This document shows, one piece after another, positions 34,979-43,567 of a stretch of DNA of 64,000 bases (positions within the stretch are counted from its first letter, which is position 1; every line of letters begins with the position of its first letter). The position numbers were made by a program, and so were the translations under genes. This stretch comes from Rosettibacter firmus (GTDB lineage: Bacteria; Bacteroidota; Ignavibacteria; Ignavibacteriales; Melioribacteraceae), in the NCBI RefSeq assembly GCF_036860695.1, contig NZ_JAYKGJ010000001.1, positions 372,001 to 436,000 on the forward strand, given 5' to 3'. A model generated the notes under the pieces. It ran no database searches. It saw only the letters and a list, made by a program, of their open reading frames with translations, and was not told the DNA's origin.

Positions 34979-35563
34979 TTAAGCTTCACCATAATAATTA
35001 TTCTCTAAGAGTTTTAAATAATTTTCTAAATCTTTAATTTTCTTTTTAAGTATTATTTTTGTTTCATTAGTATCATTATCATTGCCTTCCTGTTCAAGCT
35101 GTTTATAAACTCTATTGCAATCATCAATATATATAACGATAACACGTCGGACAATTTCACTTATAATAATATTTTTAATACTCTCACGCAGTACATTAAT
35201 ATTCAAGTTATCGATGGAGTAATCACCTAATATAGACGGATCTACAGGTGGCATTGTAAAGTTTCCAGTCTCACTGAAGTTCAGGCTATAAAGCTTATCA
35301 TTATCTTTTTCTGTAATTGTATAATTAAATTTACCATCAATTATTACATCAATATCAAAACCAACAGAGAAAATTCCTTTAAGCAATATCTTATCTAATT
35401 CTTCATCTCTGGTAGTAAGATGATGCCACAAAGATTGTTTTATTTTATCTGGAGAAATAGAATTAGAAGGAAATGGTATTTTAAATGTAAGATTAAAGTA
35501 ATCTTCGGGATTGTCAACTTTGTAGTTTGAAATATTAATTAAGATTTTTTCTTTTTTGTCCAT
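34979..35563 (-). CDS. Hypothetical acidic protein between array and type III-A genes
   Basis: 194 aa. It is acidic, with a C-terminal coiled-coil-like region rich in Glu, Asp and Lys (from about KQLEQEGNDNDTNE). No signal, membrane segment or catalytic motif is visible. It lies between the decayed repeat and the III-B array, the nearest gene to the array's trailer end. I do not recognise a family. The even length of secondary-structure-like blocks supports a real protein. Confidence 0.55.
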   Translation of the reverse strand: MDKKEKILINISNYKVDNPEDYFNLTFKIPFPSNSISPDKIKQSLWHHLTTRDEELDKILLKGIFSVGFDIDVIIDGKFNYTITEKDNDKLYSLNFSETGNFTMPPVDPSILGDYSIDNLNINVLRESIKNIIISEIVRRVIVIYIDDCNRVYKQLEQEGNDNDTNETKIILKKKIKDLENYLKLLENNYYGEA

Positions 35564-35855
35564 TAAACATCCCCAGTTTTACTTAAAGTTTTTTTCAATT
35601 TTATCATATTTAATACAAAGGTTGAATATAATAGAGTGTTCAAACCTAAACACTGAATTCTATCATATTAAAAATGACTGATTTTTCCAGAGTAAGTCGA
35701 ATTTTATTATTAGAGGATAAATTTTATTGTTGAAAAAAGGTCAATATGATGAAGTTTTTTACTATTTGATTTTGTCACAATTCTTTTTAATCGGGGATTT
35801 ACTTTTAATAGTATCCTTTGCGGTTTCATTTTAACTTAACCACCAAGAATGCAAA
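35564..35855. other. Intergenic stretch at the array trailer end
   Basis: 292 nt, A+T-rich, between the acidic protein gene and the first (trailer-end) repeat. No gene, hairpin or repeat copy was recognised. Confidence 0.4.
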
Positions 35856-36700
35856 GTCTCAATCCTTCTTTAGCAAGGAAATAAATTTTAATTTCTTGCA
35901 TTGGATTTTTCCGGCAGCTGCAATGCCCAAAGTGAACTGTCTCAATCCTTCTTTAGCAAGGAAATAAATTTTAATAGTGTCGACACGAATGATTGGCGCT
36001 CAATAAAAATGCAAGGGTCTCAATCCTTCTTTAGCAAGGAAATAAATTTTAATGATGCAAGAGTATGGTCTTGCCAAACAAACAACGGATGAAGTTATCA
36101 AGTCTCAATCCTTCTTTAGCAAGGAAATAAATTTTAATCCACAGGCGACGAAACTAACTGGAGATTAGCAGCTTTCATAAGTCTCAATCCTTCTTTAGCA
36201 AGGAAATAAATTTTAATTATCGCAAACATTTGTGATAGCCGAGGCCGGTTAAAATGTAAGTTGTCTCAATCCTTCTTTAGCAAGGAAATAAATTTTAATA
36301 TTCCTCAAACGACATGGCGGCGCTGATAATGACGATTCATTGTCTCAATCCTTCTTTAGCAAGGAAATAAATTTTAATGCGGCTACGAGAAAGCGGTGAA
36401 TCAATTGATTCACTATTATAAGTCTCAATCCTTCTTTAGCAAGGAAATAAATTTTAATGATATAGGTGAATATGCACGTAATAAGCTTGCTTTAGATACG
36501 GGGTCTCAATCCTTCTTTAGCAAGGAAATAAATTTTAATCGTTGGTCAACATGAAGACGAGGAATTCATTCGTGTCTCAGCATGTCTCAATCCTTCTTTA
36601 GCAAGGAAATAAATTTTAATTGCTTATGAGTTATGCTGAGTTTAAGGAAAAGCAAAATGATATGTCTCAATCCTTCTTTAGCAAGGAAATAAATTTTAAT
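35856..36700 (-). CRISPR. CRISPR array B: 11 identical 37-nt repeats, 10 spacers
   Basis: Repeat starts (plus strand) at 35856, 35939, 36017, 36102, 36181, 36263, 36342, 36422, 36503, 36584 and 36664. The plus-strand repeat begins GTCTCAATCCTTCTTTAGC and ends AAATTTTAAT. Spacers are 41-48 nt and all different. Read on the minus strand, the repeat ends ATTGAGAC, the usual 8-nt crRNA 5'-handle form, so the array is transcribed leftward like the cas genes and its leader is at the right, beside cas2. All repeats appear identical, so the array is well kept despite the broken cas1. Confidence 0.95.
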
Positions 36701-36873
36701 AGCCTCTTTTGTAATTCATTTTCAATGAACAACTTACAGGCATTATTTTCTGCATTTTGCTTACTAATATAACTTTTTTATATTAATTGTAAAATTTGAA
36801 GCTAAGTTATTTTAATTAAATAACTTAATTTTCTGCAGGAGCATTAATTAAAATAAAAATGCTCCTGCAATCA
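36701..36873 (-). promoter_or_regulatory. Leader region of array B
   Basis: 173 nt of A+T-rich DNA between the newest repeat and the cas2 stop. It holds a near-perfect palindrome AAGTTATTT...AAATAACTT (36804-36826), a possible integration-host or operator site, and the hairpin listed at 36834-36869. No clear promoter boxes. Confidence 0.5.
36834..36869 (-). terminator. Strong hairpin after cas2, probable terminator
   Basis: TGCAGGAGCAT (36834-36844) pairs perfectly with ATGCTCCTGCA (36859-36869) across a 14-nt A+T loop, 4 nt after the cas2 stop. This would end the long cmr-cas6-cas1-cas2 transcript before the array leader. No long T tract follows on the minus strand, so termination efficiency is uncertain. 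Confidence 0.55.
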
Positions 36874-37149
36874 TTATATTATAATTACTCCATCTAACTT
36901 TTCTATTCTGTCTACACCTAATTCTATTACTACCGGTTCTTTTGATGATAAGTAGTAAATCCTGAAAGAATCTTCTTTTTCTCTTAAAAACTTCTTTATT
37001 CTTTTTTTCATAATATCTAGATATTTATTTGTCAATTCACATTCAAAAACTGAATATTGAACATGATTTCCATAGTCTTTCATTATCTCACAAATTTTTT
37101 TACGGCGTTTATCAGAAGGTATATCGTAAGTTACTAATATTTTATTCAC
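36874..37149 (-). CDS. cas2: CRISPR-associated endonuclease Cas2 (III-B module)
   Basis: 91 aa. KILVTYDIPSDKRRKKICEI carries the YDI aspartate, followed by YGNHVQYSVFECELT, typical of Cas2. It partners Cas1 in the integrase. It begins 1 nt after the stop of the C-terminal cas1 fragment and ends just before the strong hairpin and leader of array B. Confidence 0.93.
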   Translation of the reverse strand: MNKILVTYDIPSDKRRKKICEIMKDYGNHVQYSVFECELTNKYLDIMKKRIKKFLREKEDSFRIYYLSSKEPVVIELGVDRIEKLDGVIII

Positions 37150-37150
37150 T

Positions 37151-38103
37151 TTATTGCCCTCTAAATAATTTGGAAAATATGTTCAGTTTCTTCTCTATTT
37201 CATATATTACACTCTCAGAAGGCTTTTTATAATCATAAACAGCCTTTTGCCAGATCCTAAAAAATTTAATTTTCCCTTCCGAGTTCATAATAAAACCACC
37301 TTCTTTTGTTTTCTCGAAATGTTCTGTAGTTAATAAATTTTTATTTGTAATATTTAGAAACAGCCTATCACAAAAATTTGCTCTAAAGAATTCAAGAATA
37401 TCAAGTGCAAAAGAATTTCTGCCATAATCTTCTCTATGCAAAAATCCTATATAGGGGTCAAAACCTGCAGCAAAAGTTATTCCACTTATTAAAGAATAGG
37501 TTAAAGTATAAATAAAACTTAAGATGCATTTGCTTCGTCGCGTGGTGGTCTTTTACTTCGTTCAATAAATCTGATTTTCCCTTTTGATAGTTCTTTTAAG
37601 TAATTGAAATAAATTTTTGAAAAGTTGCCTTCCAATCCTAATAATTCATCTACATTTTCTGCTTTCATTATCTTTTCTTTCGTTTTATTAAATTCCTTAC
37701 TCAAATTGCGAATTGAGAATTTCTTATGTCTGCTTTTGTTTCTACTAATAAATTCGTAAGAAAGTCTTATTTTTTCTGATACTATAAATCTGGCAATTTT
37801 AAATCTCAGTTCTTCTGAAAAATATGCTTCATATTGTCTTATTCTTAAATCATAATTAATATGATAAGCTGGTAAAATTATATATCGAGGTTCTCCTTCA
37901 TACGAAAGATTTGTAACTTGAATACCTTCTTTTGCAAAAAGTCGTAATGCCTGTGTTGTAAATTGAATATTTCCAAAAAAGATGCAAGAAGAGATATCTT
38001 TTATTTTTATTTCTTGTTGCGCCTCATTGGTATTTATTATTATTCTTTTCCCTTTTTGCGAAATACAGGTACTTTGAGCAGTGAGTATTAAAATGTTTTT
38101 CAT
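37151..38103 (-). pseudogene. cas1: Cas1 of the III-B module, interrupted by a frameshift
   Basis: The N-terminal part (38103 leftward, MKNILILTAQSTCIS) reads through ELLGLEGNFSKIYF and SKRPPRDEANAS and stops at 37519. One frame over, the match continues through LSFIYTLTYSLISG and GFDPYIGFLHREDYGRNSFA to the stop at 37151. The catalytic Glu, His and Asp positions all survive, split between frames. The break lies at GCATCTTAAG; one missing T in a TTT run would restore the frame. It is either a recent mutation or a sequencing error; no obvious slippery site is present for programmed shifting. The extension upstream of 38103 to 38184 lacks Cas1 similarity. Confidence 0.85.
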
Positions 38104-38241
38104 ATTGATTTTAATTGCATTAATATTAAAGCCTGATAATAAGCTATAATATAAACAAAAAAAGAATATACTCTGCATTATCATTAATTACGATTAGAAA
38201 ATAATCGTCAAACAACATGTCAAAGAACTATTTTAAAAAAA

Positions 38242-39219
38242 TTAAATAATCTTTATAGAATATTTACCATATCCAAAAACTGTATTTTTACCTATATTAA
38301 AATGTGTAGCCAAGATTATATAAGGAATAAAATTAGACAAGTTTTTACCCTCTAATTCAATAGAACCTAAAAAACCACCGAATTCCATTTTTTTCTTTTG
38401 ACGATTGCTAAATCTCATAAATTCATTGTAATAAATTTCGTTTTTGGAAATTTTTACCCCCGAAAAATCTGTTATTACTTCTTTGAGTGAAACTTGATAA
38501 AATAAATTAAGAACAACATAAACTCTTCTTAAAATTGTTCTTAATACAATTTCGGCAGTTACTTGTTCCTTGTTTTTCAAAATACTTGAATTATTTTGTA
38601 GACGAAGTGGTGAAAGAAATGTGAGTAAAACTTTACTTGCATTTATATTAAGCATTGATGGTACAATCATATAAGGTTCCAATAGTTCTTTTAATTTTCT
38701 GGATTTTGCATTGTAAATTTCAATTAATATATCATCATTTGTAACTGAAAAAACTTTTTGAAGTTTCAATCTATACCTTTTAAAAGAAATGCCTATTCGG
38801 CCTAATTTTTCGAATGCTAGTATGAAATAAGGAAGCGGTTCAGGGAATAATGAGAACAATGAAACTCCTATGTCGAAAAATTCACCTTTAGAATAATCTA
38901 CCTTGTTAGCTGTTGTGGAATCTATAACAAATGGATGTGGTTGTTTCCTAACACCTTTTAAAAACCATAAATTATTTTCTTCAATTTCAGTTTCGAAGAC
39001 TGTAAAATAATAACATCTTTTTTTAAGTAAACACACTTCGCATATTTTATCGTCAGATATACAGACAGTTCCCTTTAAGGATTTTCCGAATGCACCTCTT
39101 AACATCGAACCCTTAAATGGAGGAAGCATTTTCATTTCATCTTCTACATGAAAACGAAATAAATATTTATGTATTGGCAATTCTGTTTTTAATAAATTAT
39201 TTAAAGTATCCATATCCAA
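38242..39219 (-). CDS. cas6: Cas6-type RAMP endoribonuclease (III-B module)
   Basis: 325 aa. It matches the PF10040-type Cas6: MLPPFKGSMLRGAFGKSLKG near the N-terminus, a CEVCLLKKRCYYFTVFET segment with three cysteines, and a C-terminal NIGKNTVFGYGKYSI glycine loop. It should process the array B transcript. Its start overlaps the end of cmr6 by 23 nt, so it is translated from the cmr operon. It is unrelated at sequence level to the other Cas6 at 32.7 kb. Confidence 0.87.
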   Translation of the reverse strand: MDMDTLNNLLKTELPIHKYLFRFHVEDEMKMLPPFKGSMLRGAFGKSLKGTVCISDDKICEVCLLKKRCYYFTVFETEIEENNLWFLKGVRKQPHPFVIDSTTANKVDYSKGEFFDIGVSLFSLFPEPLPYFILAFEKLGRIGISFKRYRLKLQKVFSVTNDDILIEIYNAKSRKLKELLEPYMIVPSMLNINASKVLLTFLSPLRLQNNSSILKNKEQVTAEIVLRTILRRVYVVLNLFYQVSLKEVITDFSGVKISKNEIYYNEFMRFSNRQKKKMEFGGFLGSIELEGKNLSNFIPYIILATHFNIGKNTVFGYGKYSIKII

Positions 39220-40051
39220 CAGATGTTTTTGCTCCTATGCCATATTTAGTTAATGTTTCTTCTGTAAATTGTCTTGCTAATTCTAGTAAGCTAAGTTTAT
39301 TATCATTCCATTCTACTTCTATATTTTTATATGTACCTAGTATAAATTTGAAATCTGTATTTGTAACTACTAAAAAATTAATTGGGGTAGGTTGCAAGTA
39401 ATCTGCAGGAGGTTCTAAATCTTGATAATATTCACCATAATGAGGATTCATAATATCAATAGAAATAACTTGATTATCTAAAAAAGTAGGGAAAGCATCA
39501 AAGAAAACTACACTCCCTTCATAATCTTCGTTTAATGCAGATTTTTTCTTACTCTCAGTTTCTTTGTTACATCCAAAAAGTAAACAGAATGTTTTACTTT
39601 GTGTAAGTGCTTTTTCTTCATCAGAATCAAAATAAAATTTAATTACATAATTTCTAACTGCTCCTTTTATACTTTGTCCAGGGATATAAGGGAACCCATA
39701 AATATGATGCAAAGTTATCGAAGTTTCTAAAACAGACTCTGTTCCAAGTCCAACAATTAACTTATCTACAACTGATTTTGTGAATATAACTTTGTTAGTG
39801 CCAAATAAACTTTTAGCTGCCTGTTCCAGTTCACTTATTTTATTATTTAATAATTTTGCAGGGAAAGCAAAAGAAGAACTCATAGCAGATTTTTTATTTA
39901 TTTTGCCTTCTTTATCTGTTAAGATGTATTTATTATACTTTAAGGAAAAATTATCCACTTTAGATAATAAAGATTTTACTAATTCTCTTGTATCTTCAGG
40001 TACAAGGATAATTTCATTTATTTCAGACGATGTATTTTTTACATTAGTCAT
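39197..40051 (-). CDS. cmr6: Type III-B RAMP protein Cmr6
   Basis: 284 aa. RAMP features: VGLGTESVLETSITLHHIYG, FPYIPGQSIKGAVRNYVIKF and the final GIGAKTSVGYGYFK glycine loop. Cmr6 caps the 3' end of the Cmr complex. The start overlaps cmr5 by 8 nt. Confidence 0.92.
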   Translation of the reverse strand: MTNVKNTSSEINEIILVPEDTRELVKSLLSKVDNFSLKYNKYILTDKEGKINKKSAMSSSFAFPAKLLNNKISELEQAAKSLFGTNKVIFTKSVVDKLIVGLGTESVLETSITLHHIYGFPYIPGQSIKGAVRNYVIKFYFDSDEEKALTQSKTFCLLFGCNKETESKKKSALNEDYEGSVVFFDAFPTFLDNQVISIDIMNPHYGEYYQDLEPPADYLQPTPINFLVVTNTDFKFILGTYKNIEVEWNDNKLSLLELARQFTEETLTKYGIGAKTSVGYGYFK

Positions 40052-40439
40052 TGATTAATCCCTCTGTAAATCTTCTAAGCCAGAGTAAAAAGTTTATAGT
40101 TTCTTGAGTTATAAGATTATATTTAAATGAATCCAGATTTATTACATCTTGAACAAGGTCTTTAAATGTACTCTTATTTTGAAAAATATCATTAGTAGTA
40201 TTGCATGTTTTAAGCCAATATAAAATATCGTCACCTAACTTATGATAAGCTTTACCCTCATTTTTATTTTGATCTTTAGAAAGCATAAAAGCAAATGTAG
40301 CTGCAAGACCATTAGTTTTAATCATCATCGGTAATTTTTTAGAATACTGTTTATATTCTTTTGCATAGCTTAACTGTTTTGTAGTATCTGCACATTGGAA
40401 AGCAAATGAAGCTCTTCCATTATCTAATTTACTGCTCAT
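40044..40439 (-). CDS. cmr5: Type III-B small subunit Cmr5
   Basis: 131 aa, helical. RASFAFQCADTTKQLSYAKE, then YSKKLPMMIKTNGLAATFAF is the Cmr5 pattern (a helix with KLP-MI--NGL). It forms the inner filament of the Cmr complex, equivalent to Csm2. It follows cmr4 by 1 nt. Confidence 0.92.
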   Translation of the reverse strand: MSSKLDNGRASFAFQCADTTKQLSYAKEYKQYSKKLPMMIKTNGLAATFAFMLSKDQNKNEGKAYHKLGDDILYWLKTCNTTNDIFQNKSTFKDLVQDVINLDSFKYNLITQETINFLLWLRRFTEGLIND

Positions 40440-40440
40440 A

Positions 40441-41349
40441 TTAAACCTCCATAAAATTTGCTTTTACAATTCCTTTACCTAAAGTAGCATTTCCCCCAAT
40501 CTGAATATAGGCAGGTAAATTATCTTTAATAAATTTCATCACACTTAGATCGTCTGTAAAATTACTTTTCACAGTATTAAAAATAGGTGCTGTAAATACT
40601 AGTAGATATAATACGGATTCTGCGGGTAAATATTCTTCGTTAAATAGAGCTCCTTCTTTAACAGTACCTGTACTATTATTTATTTTAGTTCTTGTTATTA
40701 TTTCTGTTGATAGTTTAACAAAGCTGGTAAATATTTCATCAGAAACAATAACAAGTTTATTATTAAGATCATCTATTTTGAGGTAATTGTATAAATTTTG
40801 AGCAAAATTTGTATCTACACTTGCAGTAAAAGAATATTCTTCTAAAATCATCTTATGATTTATTAATAAATTATTAGAAGCGACAATACATGTTTCCGGG
40901 TTATTTTGAATGTTATTAAGTTCTTTAGGTAGATTTAGTTTTTTTAGTCCTGCAATTTTTAAATCTTCGTCAAAGCGTTTTAATGCATAAGGACAAGTTA
41001 TCCAAGCAAAAACACCTTTAGGAGTTTTGACAGGAAATAACAAAATGCGTGCATCAGAAAAAGAAACTGCACCAGCATATTCTGTATTATTAAGAATGGT
41101 TTTAATTTTTTGATTAGCGTCTGCATCTTCATCATAGCCAAAAACCAAGTGAATATCCAGATTATCTTCGCCTAACTTATTTTCAAATGCTTCTCTCAAA
41201 CTACCTTTCAAAGACGAAGCTTCAATTTTGGGGAAATCAGTGTGTCCTTCTCTCTGTATCGGCAAATCGACAATGCCTAATTCATTTCCACTGCCTACGT
41301 GCATAGGTGTAATGTTTCTTATAAGTAAAATTGCTTTTTGACTATACAT
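40441..41349 (-). CDS. cmr4: Type III-B backbone RNase Cmr4
   Basis: 302 aa. NITPMHVGSGNELGIVDLPI shows the RAMP start and the aspartate (IVDLPIQRE) expected to cut target RNA; FPKIEASSLKGSLREAFE and the C-terminal IQIGGNATLGKGIVKANF loop complete the family picture. Cmr4 repeats along the crRNA like Csm3. It follows the CARF-RelE gene by 2 nt. Confidence 0.93.
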   Translation of the reverse strand: MYSQKAILLIRNITPMHVGSGNELGIVDLPIQREGHTDFPKIEASSLKGSLREAFENKLGEDNLDIHLVFGYDEDADANQKIKTILNNTEYAGAVSFSDARILLFPVKTPKGVFAWITCPYALKRFDEDLKIAGLKKLNLPKELNNIQNNPETCIVASNNLLINHKMILEEYSFTASVDTNFAQNLYNYLKIDDLNNKLVIVSDEIFTSFVKLSTEIITRTKINNSTGTVKEGALFNEEYLPAESVLYLLVFTAPIFNTVKSNFTDDLSVMKFIKDNLPAYIQIGGNATLGKGIVKANFMEV

Positions 41350-41351
41350 AG

Positions 41352-42515
41352 TTATATCTCCTTTTGTAATGGTATACTTATTAATTCTGAATTTTTTAAT
41401 ATTTCATATTCTTTAGCAAGAGATGTAGAATAATTATTGTCATCATATCTTGACCTAATAAACTTATAGTTATAGACAGTTAGCTTCATGTTTTCATATT
41501 TGTAATGTATTCTTATTTGAGTATCATTATTGTGATATTTATAAATCCAGGTATTATCTTTTAAATGAGTATGCTTGAAATATTTATCTGCAAACAAATT
41601 AAAATCGATATCCAATGAATTAAGTCTATTAATCAAAGTTGAGATTGCTTTATTCAAAATTGATTTGTTATTCTGTTCTTCTGAAAAATATTGAGAAGTA
41701 ACAGGTATGAAGAAAACATTATATCTTTCAAATTTATTTAGAAATATTAAACCAATGCTATTAAGCGACAAATAATGAAATTCTCCATCTGAAATCTCAT
41801 CAATAATATCAGGAAAATCAGAATACAGTAAGTTATTTTTCCTTAGAAATTCCTCTTTAGAAATTTCAATACCATTTTTTAAATGCTGAATAATATGATA
41901 ATATTTATGAAAGATACTCCAGCTTATATCAATAGGTGCCTGTGGTATCTCAATTAATTCATTACTTTCTTCATAGAGATAAATCATTTTAATATTGTTA
42001 ACTTGAGCCCACAATGTTAGATAAGGAATAACACCTTTGTAACCACCTGTAAAGTTCAAATATACATTGCGAAGTGAGCTATAATATTCAAGTTTATTAA
42101 TTAAGTTTGGCATTCCCTCTTTTAGAAATTTTTTGTTATCATAAACCTGCAAGCCTTTAACTAAAATTTTATCTGATACTTGAAAATCTTGATATGAAGG
42201 GAGCACTTCCGAAATTACATCTGAGCATATGTTTGATAGTAGAGTATCTGTAACAATAGGTATAATATTAATTCTTGTTTTTAATTTTTCATATAATTTT
42301 AGTGTGCTTATAACTTCTGCAGAAGAGCTTTTATCTTCTTGTAGTAAGGAAATTAGATCTGATTTCAATTTATCAATTTGATATTTGTTATTGTCAATAT
42401 ATTTTTCGTCGTAAGTTCTATCTTTCATATCGTCAATAAGATCTACATATTTTCTTTTCGTCTCATTAAATTTTGAAATGAGACTTGTTCCGATTGAAGT
42501 AATTAGAGTTATCAT
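41352..42515 (-). CDS. CARF-RelE-type cOA-activated mRNA interferase (Cami1-like)
   Basis: 387 aa. The N-terminal ~200 residues form a CARF domain of the APE2256 kind: MITLITSIGTSLISKFN and VYLNFTGGYKGVIPYLTLW (TGG at 156-158). A helical linker follows. The last ~80 residues (from about KHTHLKDNTWIYKYHNND, then QIRIHYKYENMKLTVYNYKF) resemble a RelE ribonuclease, with a W-x-Y/R strand, repeated beta strands and a late Arg/Tyr. CARF-RelE proteins (Cami1) cut ribosome-bound mRNA after cyclic tetra-adenylate binding. The gene is embedded between cmr3 and cmr4 with 4-nt overlap, so it is strictly co-expressed. RelE assignment is by pattern only; Csm6-like or ring-nuclease function is the alternative. 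Confidence 0.68.
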   Translation of the reverse strand: MITLITSIGTSLISKFNETKRKYVDLIDDMKDRTYDEKYIDNNKYQIDKLKSDLISLLQEDKSSSAEVISTLKLYEKLKTRINIIPIVTDTLLSNICSDVISEVLPSYQDFQVSDKILVKGLQVYDNKKFLKEGMPNLINKLEYYSSLRNVYLNFTGGYKGVIPYLTLWAQVNNIKMIYLYEESNELIEIPQAPIDISWSIFHKYYHIIQHLKNGIEISKEEFLRKNNLLYSDFPDIIDEISDGEFHYLSLNSIGLIFLNKFERYNVFFIPVTSQYFSEEQNNKSILNKAISTLINRLNSLDIDFNLFADKYFKHTHLKDNTWIYKYHNNDTQIRIHYKYENMKLTVYNYKFIRSRYDDNNYSTSLAKEYEILKNSELISIPLQKEI

Positions 42516-43567
42516 ATTACATTTCCTGCCAATGTTATTCCAAAACCTAATTTATCAAGATTATAATCAGAAATTGAATTTAAGTAAAAATCATCCACTA
42601 ATGTTTGGGCATCGCCTTCATAAGTAAAATAATAAACTGAACCTTCTTTAACTGCTCGATACATAGGCTTGGGTTTATTACTCTCCATATCGAAACCTCC
42701 TATTGATTTAAAGCCGGGAACTGCTGCAGCAATCAATTTCATATTGTACTTCTTAAATAAAGGTTTTTCTAAATCTGGTAAGCTACCATTTTTAAAAATT
42801 GAAGGGGTGAGTAAATAAAGTTTCACAATATTGGAAGTTAATTGAGGTTTAGAGATAGACAGTTCATCAACAATCGATTTAAAGCATGCAGCTTTTCCTT
42901 CACCACCTAATTTTAATAAGCCTTTACTTTCAACATCAAGTCCATTAAAATCGATAACAAAGGAAATTTTTAATCCATTTTTTTCAAGTCGTCTCATTCC
43001 AACTCTATAAAGCATTGATTCTGCAGCAGATTTTGTAATGTTACTTCTTCCAATCCCGATCTTAGGTTCAATTGTTATATATTTACTTAACTTAACAGCT
43101 GGCAGCTTATTAAAATCTCCGGATAGATAACTATTAAAATAAGATAAGCCCAAAAGTACATCTTCCTGAGGTTTTTCAACTTTTAGATTAGTTGAATTAA
43201 ATAAAAATCTATCGAGTTGGTAATTGCTTATAGCAGGTTTATCTGTTAATGACAATTTATAAAGTGGTAGCGTATCATCATCGATTTTTTGAACATCAGT
43301 AACCAAATCAGCGGGTGCTGGTAGAAACAAATTGTCATCAATAAAAAAATAAATTCCTTTGATTTTCAGGTTTAATGTTGGATCGTCATCTTTATTTGCT
43401 TTACTAAGTAAATCCAAATGTTTTGAGAAATATAAAGTTCTCAAAGCACCATAAAACACAGATGGAGCGGGTGGAAAAATTCCATTAGCCCAATTTTCTT
43501 CTCCCATTGCAAATGGTTTTCCATCTTTAAAGAACAAAGTATCTATGGCATCAATTTTTATTTTCAT
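42512..43567 (-). CDS. cmr3: Type III-B RAMP protein Cmr3
   Basis: 351 aa from ATG 43567, which has a GGAGG box inside the cmr2 end; an ATG at 43579 overlaps that box. KIDAIDTLFFKDGKPFAMGE and the following FPPAPSVFYGALRTLYFSKH are diagnostic for Cmr3. The family's C-terminal glycine loop is FGITLAGNVI. Cmr3 holds the crRNA 5' handle together with Cas10. Confidence 0.92.
   Translation of the reverse strand: MKIKIDAIDTLFFKDGKPFAMGEENWANGIFPPAPSVFYGALRTLYFSKHLDLLSKANKDDDPTLNLKIKGIYFFIDDNLFLPAPADLVTDVQKIDDDTLPLYKLSLTDKPAISNYQLDRFLFNSTNLKVEKPQEDVLLGLSYFNSYLSGDFNKLPAVKLSKYITIEPKIGIGRSNITKSAAESMLYRVGMRRLEKNGLKISFVIDFNGLDVESKGLLKLGGEGKAACFKSIVDELSISKPQLTSNIVKLYLLTPSIFKNGSLPDLEKPLFKKYNMKLIAAAVPGFKSIGGFDMESNKPKPMYRAVKEGSVYYFTYEGDAQTLVDDFYLNSISDYNLDKLGFGITLAGNVI

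Noticed and set aside
35901-36092. Plus-strand frame within array B
   Set aside because: It is translation of repeats and spacers; the repeated SQSFFSKEINFN peptide comes from the 37-nt repeat.
37442-37518. Programmed frameshift in cas1
   Set aside because: The sequence at the break (GCATCTTAAG) has no classical slippery heptamer and no clear stimulatory structure; a simple one-base loss is more likely.
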